The notes beneath the pieces were generated by a model. The model was given only the letters and a program-made list of their open reading frames with translations, made no database searches and was not told where the DNA came from. Position numbers and translations under genes: made by a program. From Saprospiraceae bacterium (GTDB lineage: Bacteria; Bacteroidota; Bacteroidia; Chitinophagales; Saprospiraceae), in NCBI GenBank assembly GCA_016715105.1, contig JADKBO010000013.1:110237-174236 (forward strand): a stretch of DNA of 64,000 bases, read 5' to 3'. The first letter of the stretch is position 1. Each line of letters begins with the position of its first letter. This document shows positions 50,313-59,508 of this stretch, piece by piece.

Positions 50313-51044
50313 ATGCAACCAAAAATATCATGTATCTGCATTACCCACCAAAAAGACGAGTCTCTGCAAAGAGCCATCAACTGTTTTTTGGCTCAAACCT
50401 ATGCCAACAAGGAATTTGGTCATTTTATATGAATCTGAAGATGAAATTGCTAAAACAGTTTTAGATAAATACCAAACCACACCTCCATTTCCATCATTTG
50501 TGTACCCTCCATTCCAAAATTATCATTGGGGGCTTTGAGAAATATTGCCATCGGCAAGTCTAGTGGTGATTACTTCTGCCAATGGGACGACGATGATTGG
50601 TATTCTACCAATAGATTGGAAAAACAAATGTCAATGATAGGTCAGCACAACGGTTTGCTCTTGGATCAGTGGTTTATTTTTGATCGTTCCACAGCTCAAG
50701 CATATCTTTCCAACAAGCGTATTTGGGAGGGAAGTTTGTTGTGCAAAAAGACTTTTAAAAAAGAAGGAGATTTTTATCCGCCCATTGCCAAAGGAGAGGA
50801 TACTGATTTAATTGATCAATTGGCGGCTTCAGCATCCTTAGCAACCATGTCTGCTCCATATTTGTATATTTATGTTTATGATGGAAAAAATACGTGGGAC
50901 AAAAACCACTGGAATGCGATTTTTAATGCCTCTACCCCACTCACAAAATGGCTATCGAAAGATATTGAATACATTTTGGATCAAAAATATGATGCTTTTG
51001 AGGCTTCCTACAGACTTGAGCAATTGTATCATAGTATCACGTAA
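50313..51044 (+). CDS. Family 2 glycosyltransferase (frameshifted)
   Basis: The ATG at 50313 gives PKISCICITHQKDESLQRAI and NCFLAQTYANKE, a GT-A start. Another frame follows with VILYESEDEIAKTVLDKYQ, then a third from 50526 with GALRNIAIGKSSGDYFCQWD and the metal-binding QWDDDDWYSTNRL, ending with TDLIDQLAASAS and YLYIYVYDGKNTWDKNHW. Together about 244 residues. Two breaks, near 50420 and 50515, look like base errors. It transfers a sugar from a nucleotide donor to an unknown acceptor and opens the glycosylation locus. Confidence 0.75.
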
Positions 51045-51271
51045 CAATAGTTCGGAAATGTTTAAATTGTACGGGTGAAGGAGTGAAAGATGGAAGTTCA
51101 AAAAGTGAAAAATTATTTTGCTGAAAAATATTATTTCTTTAGTTCATAAATAAAATGGCTTAAAAAATAATTTTCTGAAAACAAAATGAAGCATTGCAAA
51201 TTTTGAGACTAAAAAGACCTTTTCTTTCATCTTTTTTCTTTTTTCTTTCAACTTAACCGACTGACTATTAA

Positions 51272-51952
51272 ATGAATATACCAAATACAATTTTTCAAAC
51301 CTGGAAAACTGACCAGATTCCAGACTATTTCCAAACATTTGCCGATTCATGGAAAAATCATCATCCGACTTTTGATTTCCAACTTTGGTCAGACGAAATG
51401 AATGAAACATTTATCAAAGAAAACTATGTTGATTTCCTACCTATTTATAAAAGTTACCCGCATAATATCCAGAGAGCAGACGCCATAAGATATTTCCTAT
51501 TGTATCATTACGGTGGGATTTACGTTGACCTTGACATACTTTCACTCAAAAATATCACCCCACTAATAGAAGATCTTGATTGCTTTTTTGGTATAGAAAG
51601 TACTGCTCATAATGCGATTTATAATACGCCCATGATTGCCAGCAATGCGCTGATGGGATGTGTGAAAAACCATACTTTTTTTGAAAAAATTTTGGAGGAA
51701 CTTTACCAACAAAATATTCAATCAGATGACCAAAACCAACTAGTGCTTCACTCTACTGGCCCTTTTATGCTCAATAGGGTTTTGGATAAATACCCTGCTT
51801 CTGATGTCGTTTTAATTGACTCAAAATTTGTTTCTCCACTGAGTTACCTGGAAGCAGAAACATTTGTTAATGATAATTTTGTTGGCATGTCTAGTCAATT
51901 GGCTTCGGCTTATTGCATCCATTTGCATTGGGGAAGCTGGTGGAAATCATAA
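51272..51952 (+). CDS. GT32-type glycosyltransferase (OCH1-like)
   Basis: The 226-residue protein has the 'glycosyltransferase sugar-binding region with DXD' fold: IPNTIFQTWKTDQIPDYF at the start, NIQRADAIRYFLLYHYGGIY followed by VDLDILSLKN (the DXD), and the end SAYCIHLHWGSWW. GT32 enzymes add hexoses to capsular, LPS or protein-linked glycans. Its stop is directly next to the stop of the convergent GT32 gene at 51953, and the two are paralogues facing each other. Confidence 0.85.
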   Translation: MNIPNTIFQTWKTDQIPDYFQTFADSWKNHHPTFDFQLWSDEMNETFIKENYVDFLPIYKSYPHNIQRADAIRYFLLYHYGGIYVDLDILSLKNITPLIEDLDCFFGIESTAHNAIYNTPMIASNALMGCVKNHTFFEKILEELYQQNIQSDDQNQLVLHSTGPFMLNRVLDKYPASDVVLIDSKFVSPLSYLEAETFVNDNFVGMSSQLASAYCIHLHWGSWWKS

Positions 51953-52910
51953 TTAAAAATCAATTCCCTTTTTGACATACAAGCCTTCATTCCATGCTGC
52001 ATTTTTCATTGAATTCCATTTCTGTTTATCTCTAAGGATCGATTTTGCGAAGCCATCTGTATTAAAAGCTACAACACGATTGTCTTCAAAACATCTTTCT
52101 CCCAATTTCTTAATATTTCTGCCTCCATTAAAAAGGTCGTTTCCATGTGAATCCTTTCCTTGAATGAAAGTGAAACCTGCAATGATTTCTGGTTCTGGAT
52201 TGATCAAATTTCCAGCCAAATTAGTTACCCAAGAATTTGACCAATAGTGGATGGCATAAGCGCCATTTTGAATCAGTTGAAGTTTCAAGTCAATAGATTC
52301 TGGACCATTTTTAACCAAAATATTTAAATATTCGGAATCATTGGGCACTGGCGAAAGCACATCTGCAGGGAAAATATAGGGCACATGTTGTTTTAAATGA
52401 AGACACACTTTTGAAAGCAATAGAGGACCTGTTGGTCTCTAAAACATCAACATGAGCATAAACAACAGTTTGATCATTTTTTATCTCATTCAATACTTGG
52501 GCAAAAAATTCATTTCTAGGGCTGGAAGCCATCAGTGCATTACTCACCATTTGCTTTCTATCTAAATCATGTGCGTGTATTTCTGGCTCATATCCAAGAA
52601 GGATGGATCTATCCTCGATTAGATCATCAAAGGGCCTGAGGCACTCATAGTCGATATCTGCATACAATCCACCAAAATGGTATAACAAAGCATATCTAAG
52701 GAGATCGGCGCGTTGAATGGCATATGGAAAACCTACGTATTTCTCTAGCAGGTCTGGAAAATGTTCTGTGATAAAATGAAGACCATCGTCATCGTTCCAA
52801 AAACGATATTCCCAATCTGGATGATGCCATTTCCAAGTATTGACGTGGTAGCGCCAAGCAGGAGGCACTTCCGAAGTTTTCCAGGTTTGATGTATGATTT
52901 TAGGAATCAT
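51953..52910 (-). CDS. GT32-type glycosyltransferase with C-terminal extension (frameshifted)
   Basis: Start MIPKIIHQTWKTSEVPPAW, core YAIQRADLLRYALLYHFGGL with YADIDYECLRPF as the DXD. One extra A near 52437 breaks the frame; removing it gives VLETTGPLLLSKVCLHLKQH and the usual end YAIHYWSNSW. About 80 residues follow the normal GT32 end (IIAGFTFIQGKDSHGNDLF ... WNEGLYVKKGIDF), an extension I do not recognise. It is the last gene of the minus-strand glycosylation operon, 3 bases after the FkbM gene. Confidence 0.82.
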
Positions 52911-52913
52911 TTA

Positions 52914-53611
52914 TCAAATATATTTGGCCAAAAAATTTTCCTCATTGATCATTTCAAAACTATTATATCCCATGGATTTTAATAATTCAGTGGTTGATTG
53001 GCTGATCTTTTTATAATTTTCTTCATAAAAAATTACGGGTTTATATTTTTGAATGGTTTGGCTTGCTCCTTTGATGACAAAATATTCAAATCCTTCTACG
53101 TCTATTTTTATGAAATCACACGCCTCAAGTTGAAGTGAATCTATCGTAATCATCAAAATTTCTTGCGAGCCTGATCCTAAACTGACCCCACCGAAATTGT
53201 ATTCCTTCCCATTATTATAGGCATATTTTTCGTTTTTATTTGGACCATCGGCAATGGTGTCTGAAATGGTGACCATTCTGATACTTTCCCCAATTGCACA
53301 ATTAAAAGCCTGGACATTTTGCAAATGATTTATTGCAATGTTTTTTTGAGTAATTCGTAAATAATTGATTGCATTTCAAAACTATATATGCTGCAATCAC
53401 TATTAATTCTTTTATAAATCAAGGTATGGCAACCAACATGTGCGCCAATATCCAAAACAACTTTTGCATTTTTAATATGCTCGTGCAAATGCTCAATAAC
53501 CAATCCTTCATCCCAAACAATGTCATTTCTCAAAGCCGAGGCAATGAAAAAATCATTTTCCAGGTATTGAATATCTCCAAATTTGGTGTGAGCAGTGTTT
53601 ACGATCATCAT
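52914..53611 (-). CDS. FkbM-family methyltransferase (frameshifted)
   Basis: A class I SAM-dependent methyltransferase of about 232 residues. Motif I is VVLDIGAHVGCHTLIYKRI, and the FkbM signature is FIKIDVEGFEYFVIKGASQT. A T7 run at 53340-53346 splits it; the two frames join as ELLKKNI...LQNVQAFNCAIGESIR. FkbM-type enzymes often O-methylate sugars in glycan clusters, which fits the neighbours. It lies about 100 bases after the GT4 gene and 3 before the GT32 gene. Confidence 0.82.
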
Positions 53612-53712
53612 GAATAATTATTGATTGACGCCAAATCAAACAAAAAAAGTTTCGCCAACCATATAATTGTAAATATAAAATAACACCATAATTATTCGAA
53701 CATTAAAAAATG

Positions 53713-54654
53713 CTAATATTCGAAAGCAGCATATTTATCCATTATTTTAATCAAAGCTTGATTCATTTGTTTTTCATGATATTGATCAGCAATCCAACGC
53801 TGGCCACTCTTTGCCTTTTCTTTATAAATGGAATGATTATCTCTTAAAAGATTGATCGATTTTTTGATGGTCTCTACAGAAATTTCCCTTTCCACCACAC
53901 AACAATAAGGAATAAGGTCTTCGTGTACAGGAATATCAGAAATGATGGTAGGTATACCCAATGATAAACTTTCTCTTGGTGTAAATGACCAACCTTCACC
54001 GGATGATGGGAAAATATAAGCGTTCAAACTTTGATACCAATTTGCAATTTCCTCCTTGGTTTTATACCCTTCTGAATAAATAACCAAAGGGTGACATTTT
54101 AGCAGATTGATAAAATCTTTGTCTTCAAACCATTCATATAAACTCGAGATGTGGACTTTTATGCGAATGAGAAATGTTTCATTGAGCTCTTCTACGGCTT
54201 TGATGATCAAGTCCAGATTCTTCCTGGGGACAGGAACTCCCAAAAATCCCAATACAAAAGCTTCTTCTTGCTGATCCACAACATGCACTTTTGGTAGATA
54301 AGTATGGCCTTGTCCGACTACATAAATAGGTATTTGAACACCAGATGAAAGAAAAATATTTTTCACACTTTCATGCGGCACAATCACAGCCATAAAATTG
54401 ACATTCAATGCCATTGTCCAATCATATGGTAATGGCGGAAATTCATAGGTTGTGAAACAAATATTTACGTGATGTGGAGATAATAAATGGGAATATAAAA
54501 AAGGGATACCTGCCACCAAAATCACACTCTTTTCTTGGATTTCATTCGTGTCATCAACTAATGGGGCAATGGTTTTTATCATGTGAAAAACATTGGACAA
54601 TCCGTCTTCAGGTGGTACATTACCGTAGGTATTTAAGACATATTTATTCAACAT
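53713..54654 (-). CDS. GT4-type glycosyltransferase
   Basis: The 313-residue protein has a GT-B fold with the C-terminal nucleotide-sugar site: VLGFLGVPVPRKNLDLIIKA, VIYSEGYKTKEEIANWYQSL, YIFPSSGEGWSFTPRESLSL and GIPTIISDIPVHEDLI. The N-terminal half is shorter than in many GT4 enzymes (LNKYVLNTYGNVPPEDGLSN). It starts 10 bases after the previous GT32 gene and is the only GT-B enzyme of the operon. Confidence 0.85.
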   Translation of the reverse strand: MLNKYVLNTYGNVPPEDGLSNVFHMIKTIAPLVDDTNEIQEKSVILVAGIPFLYSHLLSPHHVNICFTTYEFPPLPYDWTMALNVNFMAVIVPHESVKNIFLSSGVQIPIYVVGQGHTYLPKVHVVDQQEEAFVLGFLGVPVPRKNLDLIIKAVEELNETFLIRIKVHISSLYEWFEDKDFINLLKCHPLVIYSEGYKTKEEIANWYQSLNAYIFPSSGEGWSFTPRESLSLGIPTIISDIPVHEDLIPYCCVVEREISVETIKKSINLLRDNHSIYKEKAKSGQRWIADQYHEKQMNQALIKIMDKYAAFEY

Positions 54655-54664
54655 TGATCGCTAT

Positions 54665-55332
54665 TTATTTCCATCTCCAAGTCCCTAAATGATGGTGTGA
54701 AGCGAAGTCCCCAAATTGACATTGATGGTAATTACATTTAGGGCAAATATGGCTTCCCAAATCCAATAGTAACATTTCACTTGTTCTGTTAGCAAAATAA
54801 GAATGATATAATCTCGTCAACATGCCCGGCCCTGTGATTTCCAAAATGTCATTTTCACTTTTGATGTTTAATAATTTTCCCTTATTTAGCAACCAATATT
54901 GGACAACCGTGAGAAAAAATGGGTTTCCTGGTTCACTTCCAAATCCATAATTGGCAATACGAATGGATGATGATCTGGGTTTAAGGCCAAATCTTTTTCA
55001 TTCAGGACAAGTTCCTTTCCAAAAACTGCATGATGGACAAGCAATTCGTCTATTGGTTTATAAAAGTATACATCTAAGTCAAAATAAAAACCGCCGTACA
55101 AATAAACCGCCAATATTCTGAAAATATCTGCCCGCATGATGTTGTATGGTACAGCTTCATAAATTTCAATCAATTCTGGAAATGATTGTTTGACCAATTG
55201 TGCGCAAGCTTTGTCGTCATACAATCGATATTCCCATGTGGGATGTATTGTGCGTAGATGGTCTGAATACTGTAATAATTGATCAGGTAAACTGATTGAA
55301 GGAGCTGTTTGGTGTATGATCCGAGGAATCAT
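54665..55332 (-). CDS. GT32-type glycosyltransferase with Cys-rich tail (frameshifted)
   Basis: Start MIPRIIHQTAPSISLPDQLL, core YNIMRADIFRILAVYLYGGF with YFDLDVYFYKPI (DXD). The frame breaks near 54900; QYWLLNKGKLLNIKSEND continues in the next frame with EITGPGMLTRLYHSYF. The tail is unusual: CPKCNYHQCQFG, then ASHHHLGTWRW, where GT32 proteins normally end in a short HHWxGSW motif. The CxxCxxxxC group may bind a metal. The start overlaps the preceding GT2 gene by an ATGA. Confidence 0.8.
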
Positions 55333-56048
55333 TGTTGAGACTGGATGAGATTTTTGACCAAGCCTATGTAATCTTCTTTCCAGTGCGGTTTGATTTCGTA
55401 ATTTTCAACATCCATGGTGCGCATGACGTGTTCTTTTGTACCCAAATGCGAGTCTTCATCTTTGAAAGAACTGGTGTGGTAACTATTGGTCAGGCGCCAT
55501 CGATAGATGTATGCTACTTCTTCGTCTGGAATTTCAGCCAAACTAAATTTCCCTTTTGCTCGAATTTCGTTTTCAAATTTGATGTCTTCCCCGTTAGTGA
55601 TCGCTGGATAACCGCCTATTTCCAACCACAAGGACTTGTAAAAAAGTGCTTGAGCTTTTACTCCATAGGGAATCAACCGTATTTCATCAGAATAATACAC
55701 GTGTTTATTCAATAAAATGTAGGGTTTGATGCCAATGCGTTTTACTGCAGATGTCAATCTATTGGGCAAAAATACATCATCATCATCCCAAATGGAAATT
55801 AGCTCACCAGTGCACTGTTCAATACAGGCGTTTCTTTTTTCACCTAGGCTGGCATATCTGGTTTTTTCATTGATGATGCGCACATTCGGAAAGTCTCCTT
55901 TTAATTCCAAAGATCCATAATCATTCAGAATGATCATTTCTTTTTCGCCTGGATAATCTTGTTGTAGGAAAGAATAGACACATTCATCCAATACTTCGGT
56001 GCGCCCATACGTCACACACATACAAGATACTTTTGGAAATGTCTTCAT
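55329..56048 (-). CDS. Family 2 glycosyltransferase
   Basis: The 239-residue intact GT-A enzyme starts KVSCMCVTYGRTEVLDECVY and SFLQQDYPGEKEMIILNDYG. Its DXD region is ISIWDDDDVFLPNRL. It ends with NGEDIKFENEIRAKG and EEVAYIYRWRLTNSYH. It resembles the + strand GT2 at 50313 in the DDDD region. Overlaps of 4 bases with both neighbours show tight translational coupling within the operon. Confidence 0.88.
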   Translation of the reverse strand: MKTFPKVSCMCVTYGRTEVLDECVYSFLQQDYPGEKEMIILNDYGSLELKGDFPNVRIINEKTRYASLGEKRNACIEQCTGELISIWDDDDVFLPNRLTSAVKRIGIKPYILLNKHVYYSDEIRLIPYGVKAQALFYKSLWLEIGGYPAITNGEDIKFENEIRAKGKFSLAEIPDEEVAYIYRWRLTNSYHTSSFKDEDSHLGTKEHVMRTMDVENYEIKPHWKEDYIGLVKNLIQSQQ

Positions 56049-58177
56049 TTACTTAGTTCGAATTCTTTTAGATAATCAGATACAACCACCTTGTTTTCAA
56101 GCTTCTGCGTCTGATAAGCCAAGGCATAATAATGCTCTAAATTAAAAGCAGCTATACAAGCATTAGGTGGCCTATTCATATTTGGAACATACAAGCTCTT
56201 ATCAAATAATGAAATATAATTATTCCTGATGTCAGATCCTAGGTGTAAGGATGCCCATTCTCTTTTTTCGATATTTTTAAGGATTCTTGCGATGTAAACG
56301 AGTAAATCATAAAAGGTTTGCACTTTATCCTGTATGATCATCACGGTGTTGAATCCATATTTTATGGCGTTGTCAACTATCTTTTCGTTTGCTCTGTCGT
56401 ATGCTGCTTCACCGTTTGGCAGATACTCATAGTGGAAAAATCTTACCAAATGGGAAATTTCAGATTTTTTGATGAGCTCCATAACTTCATCGTACTTTTT
56501 ATCTTCTTTAGGAGGCACGAGGAAGTATACCGCATCAAAGTAATAAAGTGGATTGGCCAATTGGCCCCAAATGTGTTTAGAAAAGGTTGCTAAATTGTCC
56601 TTGCCCAACATTTCTGTAAAATGGTAATCAATAGGAGCAGTGTCCCAACCAATTTCATTGAATGCTAAGTAGTAATTTCTGATTCTATCTTCGTAAGTAT
56701 TTGCATAAAATGTACCATTGGGTCTTCCAAAGCGATGCAACCATCTCATGAATGGTAGGCATATTGTTTTTCTTCCGGCTAATCTGAATTTCTCATGGAT
56801 GTAGCCTTCCTCACCTCCAAAACCGCGGAATCTTGAATTAAAACCAAGCCATGCTTCCTTGCGACAGACAAACAACCCTAAACCGTGCATTTGAATTTCA
56901 AATGGATCATCAGATGCATTTTGTGCTTCTTGATCTGCATACCAAACGCCATACATGCCTCCACCCCACTCTGGGCGGAAACTAGAACCATAATTTTCCG
57001 CACGCAAATCGTCATAAATCATCGGTCCTTGGAAAAGATCCAAACTATCGGGATGATTATCTAGGAAATGAAATAATTTATGCAAAGAACCTGCTGTCAA
57101 CAAAACATGGGAATCAATACTCATCACATATTCTGTCTGGGCTTCTCTAAAAAACAAATCTCTTGTAGCCGTGCCGTTGAATTCATCAAAAGGGAGATAT
57201 CGATAATTGGGTATGCTACTTTCTAGTTTTTGCAATGCTTCCCCTACAGCACCTCCTGGATGGTTATCAACGATCAAAAAATGTACCTTATCCATGACCT
57301 CTGGATGGTAAAGCCTCAATGATTGGACAGTAAAATACACACCATCATAGTCATCATAAGTTGCCATTCCGATGGTTAGAGCTCCTTTTTTGATACCATT
57401 AAAATTGGTAATTCGAGCAGGATTCTGTTCTTTTACTTCCCAGAAATTATAGATTTCGCCATTATACTCCTCTTTGTAGTATTCATCCAAAAATTGCAAC
57501 ATTCGCTCTCCCAGATACTTTGGAGAAAAAGCATTTAACTCAAAAAGATGATGGTCGGGTGTTTTATTGGTGTAGTGTTTGATCCAAGTAAAATGGATTG
57601 CCCACAGAGGTATATTAATTTCACTTGCTGATTCTTCCTTGCCTTGGCTTGCAATGGTCAAATCAAAGGTATTGTCAGATGTTTTGTCTTTGGTTTTGAC
57701 TCCAATACTGATACTTTCCTGGCTCAAATGGTTGTATCCTGAAATTCCACCTTCATCGCCAATGAAAATCAAAGATGGCACCTCATGTGCTGGATCAACA
57801 ATAATGGGAATGAAAATATGACTCAGTGCTTCTAGGAAATAATTTTTGTTTGGGTCAAAACTGTCCCAAAATCCTTTAAAACCTACGGTAATGAAATCCA
57901 GAGATTGCTTTTGAGCATAGGCTTTCTCAATGAGACCAAGTTCTATAAGCTGTTGGAATGATGCTTCTAAATGCTCTATTTCTGGTGGAGTTTCATTTTG
58001 AACAATAGACCTGATGTATTCAAAAATTTGACTTTTTTCAGATACACCATCAATGAGCGAATATAAAACGACAGAACTTGGGTGTAGCACAATCGGAGAA
58101 AAAGTGGAATATGGATATACAACCAGATATCCCCCCGACTTTTTAGCATAGAATCCTTGCTTTCTTATATAGCGCAT
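56045..58177 (-). CDS. PqqD-domain multidomain glycosyltransferase (PqqD, GT10-like, DSH-type GT2/GT27-like, GT25-like)
   Basis: A 710-residue intact protein with four parts. Residues 1-90 read as a PqqD-like winged helix (GGYLVVYPYSTFSPIVLHPS ... LEASFQQLIELGLIEKA), the fold used to recognise peptide leaders. Residues 95-200 resemble the N-terminal half of alpha-1,3-fucosyltransferases (FWDSFDPNKNYFLEALSH, EINIPLWAIHFTWI) without the donor half. Residues 264-500 form a GT-A domain with the metal motif D355-S-H357 and FRGFGGEEGYIHEKFRLAG, similar to polypeptide GalNAc/GlcNAc transferases (GT27, GT60). Residues 545-710 look GT25-like (DAVYFLVPPKEDK, DNAIKYGFNTVMIIQDKV, WASLHLGS) with a degenerate acidic motif. 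It heads the operon and follows the Thr-rich peptide gene. The part assignments are by eye. Confidence 0.75.
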   Translation of the reverse strand: MRYIRKQGFYAKKSGGYLVVYPYSTFSPIVLHPSSVVLYSLIDGVSEKSQIFEYIRSIVQNETPPEIEHLEASFQQLIELGLIEKAYAQKQSLDFITVGFKGFWDSFDPNKNYFLEALSHIFIPIIVDPAHEVPSLIFIGDEGGISGYNHLSQESISIGVKTKDKTSDNTFDLTIASQGKEESASEINIPLWAIHFTWIKHYTNKTPDHHLFELNAFSPKYLGERMLQFLDEYYKEEYNGEIYNFWEVKEQNPARITNFNGIKKGALTIGMATYDDYDGVYFTVQSLRLYHPEVMDKVHFLIVDNHPGGAVGEALQKLESSIPNYRYLPFDEFNGTATRDLFFREAQTEYVMSIDSHVLLTAGSLHKLFHFLDNHPDSLDLFQGPMIYDDLRAENYGSSFRPEWGGGMYGVWYADQEAQNASDDPFEIQMHGLGLFVCRKEAWLGFNSRFRGFGGEEGYIHEKFRLAGRKTICLPFMRWLHRFGRPNGTFYANTYEDRIRNYYLAFNEIGWDTAPIDYHFTEMLGKDNLATFSKHIWGQLANPLYYFDAVYFLVPPKEDKKYDEVMELIKKSEISHLVRFFHYEYLPNGEAAYDRANEKIVDNAIKYGFNTVMIIQDKVQTFYDLLVYIARILKNIEKREWASLHLGSDIRNNYISLFDKSLYVPNMNRPPNACIAAFNLEHYYALAYQTQKLENKVVVSDYLKEFELSK

Positions 58178-58219
58178 AGAGATTTATGTTATGTTATATG
58201 GCAAATACTTAAAATTTAC

Positions 58220-58227
58220 CAAATATA
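58220..58227 (-). promoter_or_regulatory. Probable -7 element of the glycosylation operon
   Basis: TATATTTG on the minus strand, 43 bases before the start at 58177. No strong TTTG is found 19-20 bases upstream. It suggests that the glycosyltransferase genes can be read separately from the peptide gene just upstream. Confidence 0.4.
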
Positions 58228-58263
58228 GGTATCAATTAAATATTTGCAGCAGAAAGGTCGACC

Positions 58264-58518
58264 TTAAACCGGTGTGGTTGTCAAAGGAAATGTTGCAAAC
58301 AATGGCCTTGTTGTTCCAAAAGTTGTGATCATTGCACAAGTGGTACCAACTGCAAAAAGCTGAGTCAAAGTTTCTTTCTCTTCTCCTTTATCAACTACTC
58401 CTGAATTTGGACTTGCCCAAAGTACTTTAGCTAAAGGAATGCCCAAAACGATGGCTGATGCTCCTGCAATTTTTTTAAGGGCGCTTCTTCTTGAGTTATC
58501 TTTATTATTGTTTTCCAT
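58264..58518 (-). CDS. Small Tat-type peptide with Thr-rich C-terminal tail
   Basis: The 84-residue protein starts with a twin-arginine-like signal: SRRSALKKIAG, then a hydrophobic stretch ASAIVLGIPLAKVLWA, with a likely cut at WASPN. The mature part is about 47 residues, acidic and charged at first (DKGEEKET), then LTQLFAVGTTCAMITTFGTT and RPLFATFPLTTTPV. Twelve of the last 35 residues are Thr and there is one Cys (C61). It starts 17 bases after the upstream gene and ends 86 bases before the PqqD-glycosyltransferase. It could be the substrate of that enzyme; alternatively it is a small exported structural or cofactor-free Tat protein. Confidence 0.7.
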   Translation of the reverse strand: MENNNKDNSRRSALKKIAGASAIVLGIPLAKVLWASPNSGVVDKGEEKETLTQLFAVGTTCAMITTFGTTRPLFATFPLTTTPV

Positions 58519-58535
58519 GTCTTTAAGGTCAAATT

Positions 58536-59213
58536 TTAATTAAATGATTGTTCAGTTCTGCTCGTACTTTTCACAGCCTGAGCACCAAAAATAACCAAGA
58601 TCAAGAGTAATATGATGATACCCCACTGGCCCATGGTAGGTATTTGTCCAGAATTATCAATCAACAGAGAAGCACATTCACCTGTTGTAGCGCCTGGTTG
58701 TACCGCTTCACTGATGCCTAAGTCATTTACTATAAAATGATATTCCCCTTGTTGACATTCTAATTCACCACAATCCCTTAAATCTACATATCCAAATCTT
58801 CCATCATCAGTCATGACACCTAAATATCCTGAAGTACCTTGACCCCAAGGACCAAATTGAGCAAAAATGTGATACATAAATAAAGGTGATGAAGAGAAAC
58901 CCATTATTGGTAAGGCACTTACATCTGTGCCTGCAGGTAGGACGGCAGCATCATTATAAGTATTACCCGTAACCTGTTCATAAATACTAACACCAGGTCC
59001 AGGTACTATATAAACCTCACCCAATGAACTAAGAAATGTAAAATAATAACCTCCTCCCAAACTAAATTGAACAGAAGTTGCATTATTTGGCAGATAATTG
59101 GCATTACAATCATTCCCAGAAACAAAAGGACCTTGACACTGGCTAGAAACCTTACTCGGTAAAGCAAAGCAAGCCAAAAGCATGGCAAATAGAGTTAATT
59201 TTAAGCGATTCAT
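58536..59213 (-). CDS. Exported protein with IPTL-CTERM-like sorting tail
   Basis: The 225-residue protein has a signal peptide (about 1-24, ending KVSSQ), a beta-rich middle with six or seven Cys (GNDCNAN, LRDCGELECQQG, TGECASL), and a C-terminal module IPTMGQWG followed by a hydrophobic helix and VKSTSRTEQ. That module matches the IPTLxxWG form of C-terminal sorting signals, which resemble PEP-CTERM tails. No sorting protease gene is in the window. It is 17 bases upstream of the Thr-rich peptide gene, so the two are probably one transcript. Confidence 0.75.
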   Translation of the reverse strand: MNRLKLTLFAMLLACFALPSKVSSQCQGPFVSGNDCNANYLPNNATSVQFSLGGGYYFTFLSSLGEVYIVPGPGVSIYEQVTGNTYNDAAVLPAGTDVSALPIMGFSSSPLFMYHIFAQFGPWGQGTSGYLGVMTDDGRFGYVDLRDCGELECQQGEYHFIVNDLGISEAVQPGATTGECASLLIDNSGQIPTMGQWGIIILLLILVIFGAQAVKSTSRTEQSFN

Positions 59214-59490
59214 CTTTATGTAGGTTTAGGAAGCCTCGAAAGTAGGTAAAATTAAGCTTATGGTGTATCAAAAGGTGCAACTTTCGAGCCAAGATGGCTT
59301 ATTTACTTAAAACTTTAACATTTAGAGCGTTTTGAAAGATCAAAACAGCCAATTCAAGCAAAGAAATTGGGAAATTTTGGTCAAAGTCCATGAATAATCC
59401 ATTTTTTTGGCTTTGATAACATTTCCACTTTTTAAATTAGGGCAGCGCAACCCTCTAACCGAAAGTCAAGAATTTTGCTATCCCTTTTAG

Positions 59491-59498
59491 TATATTTG
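59491..59498 (+). promoter_or_regulatory. Probable -7 element of the M1 peptidase promoter, near-leaderless
   Basis: TATATTTG ends only 10 bases before the ATG at 59509. With a transcription start 4-7 bases downstream, the leader would be about 5 bases. The -33 element is not clear. Confidence 0.4.
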
Positions 59499-59508
59499 TT
59501 CGTTACTT

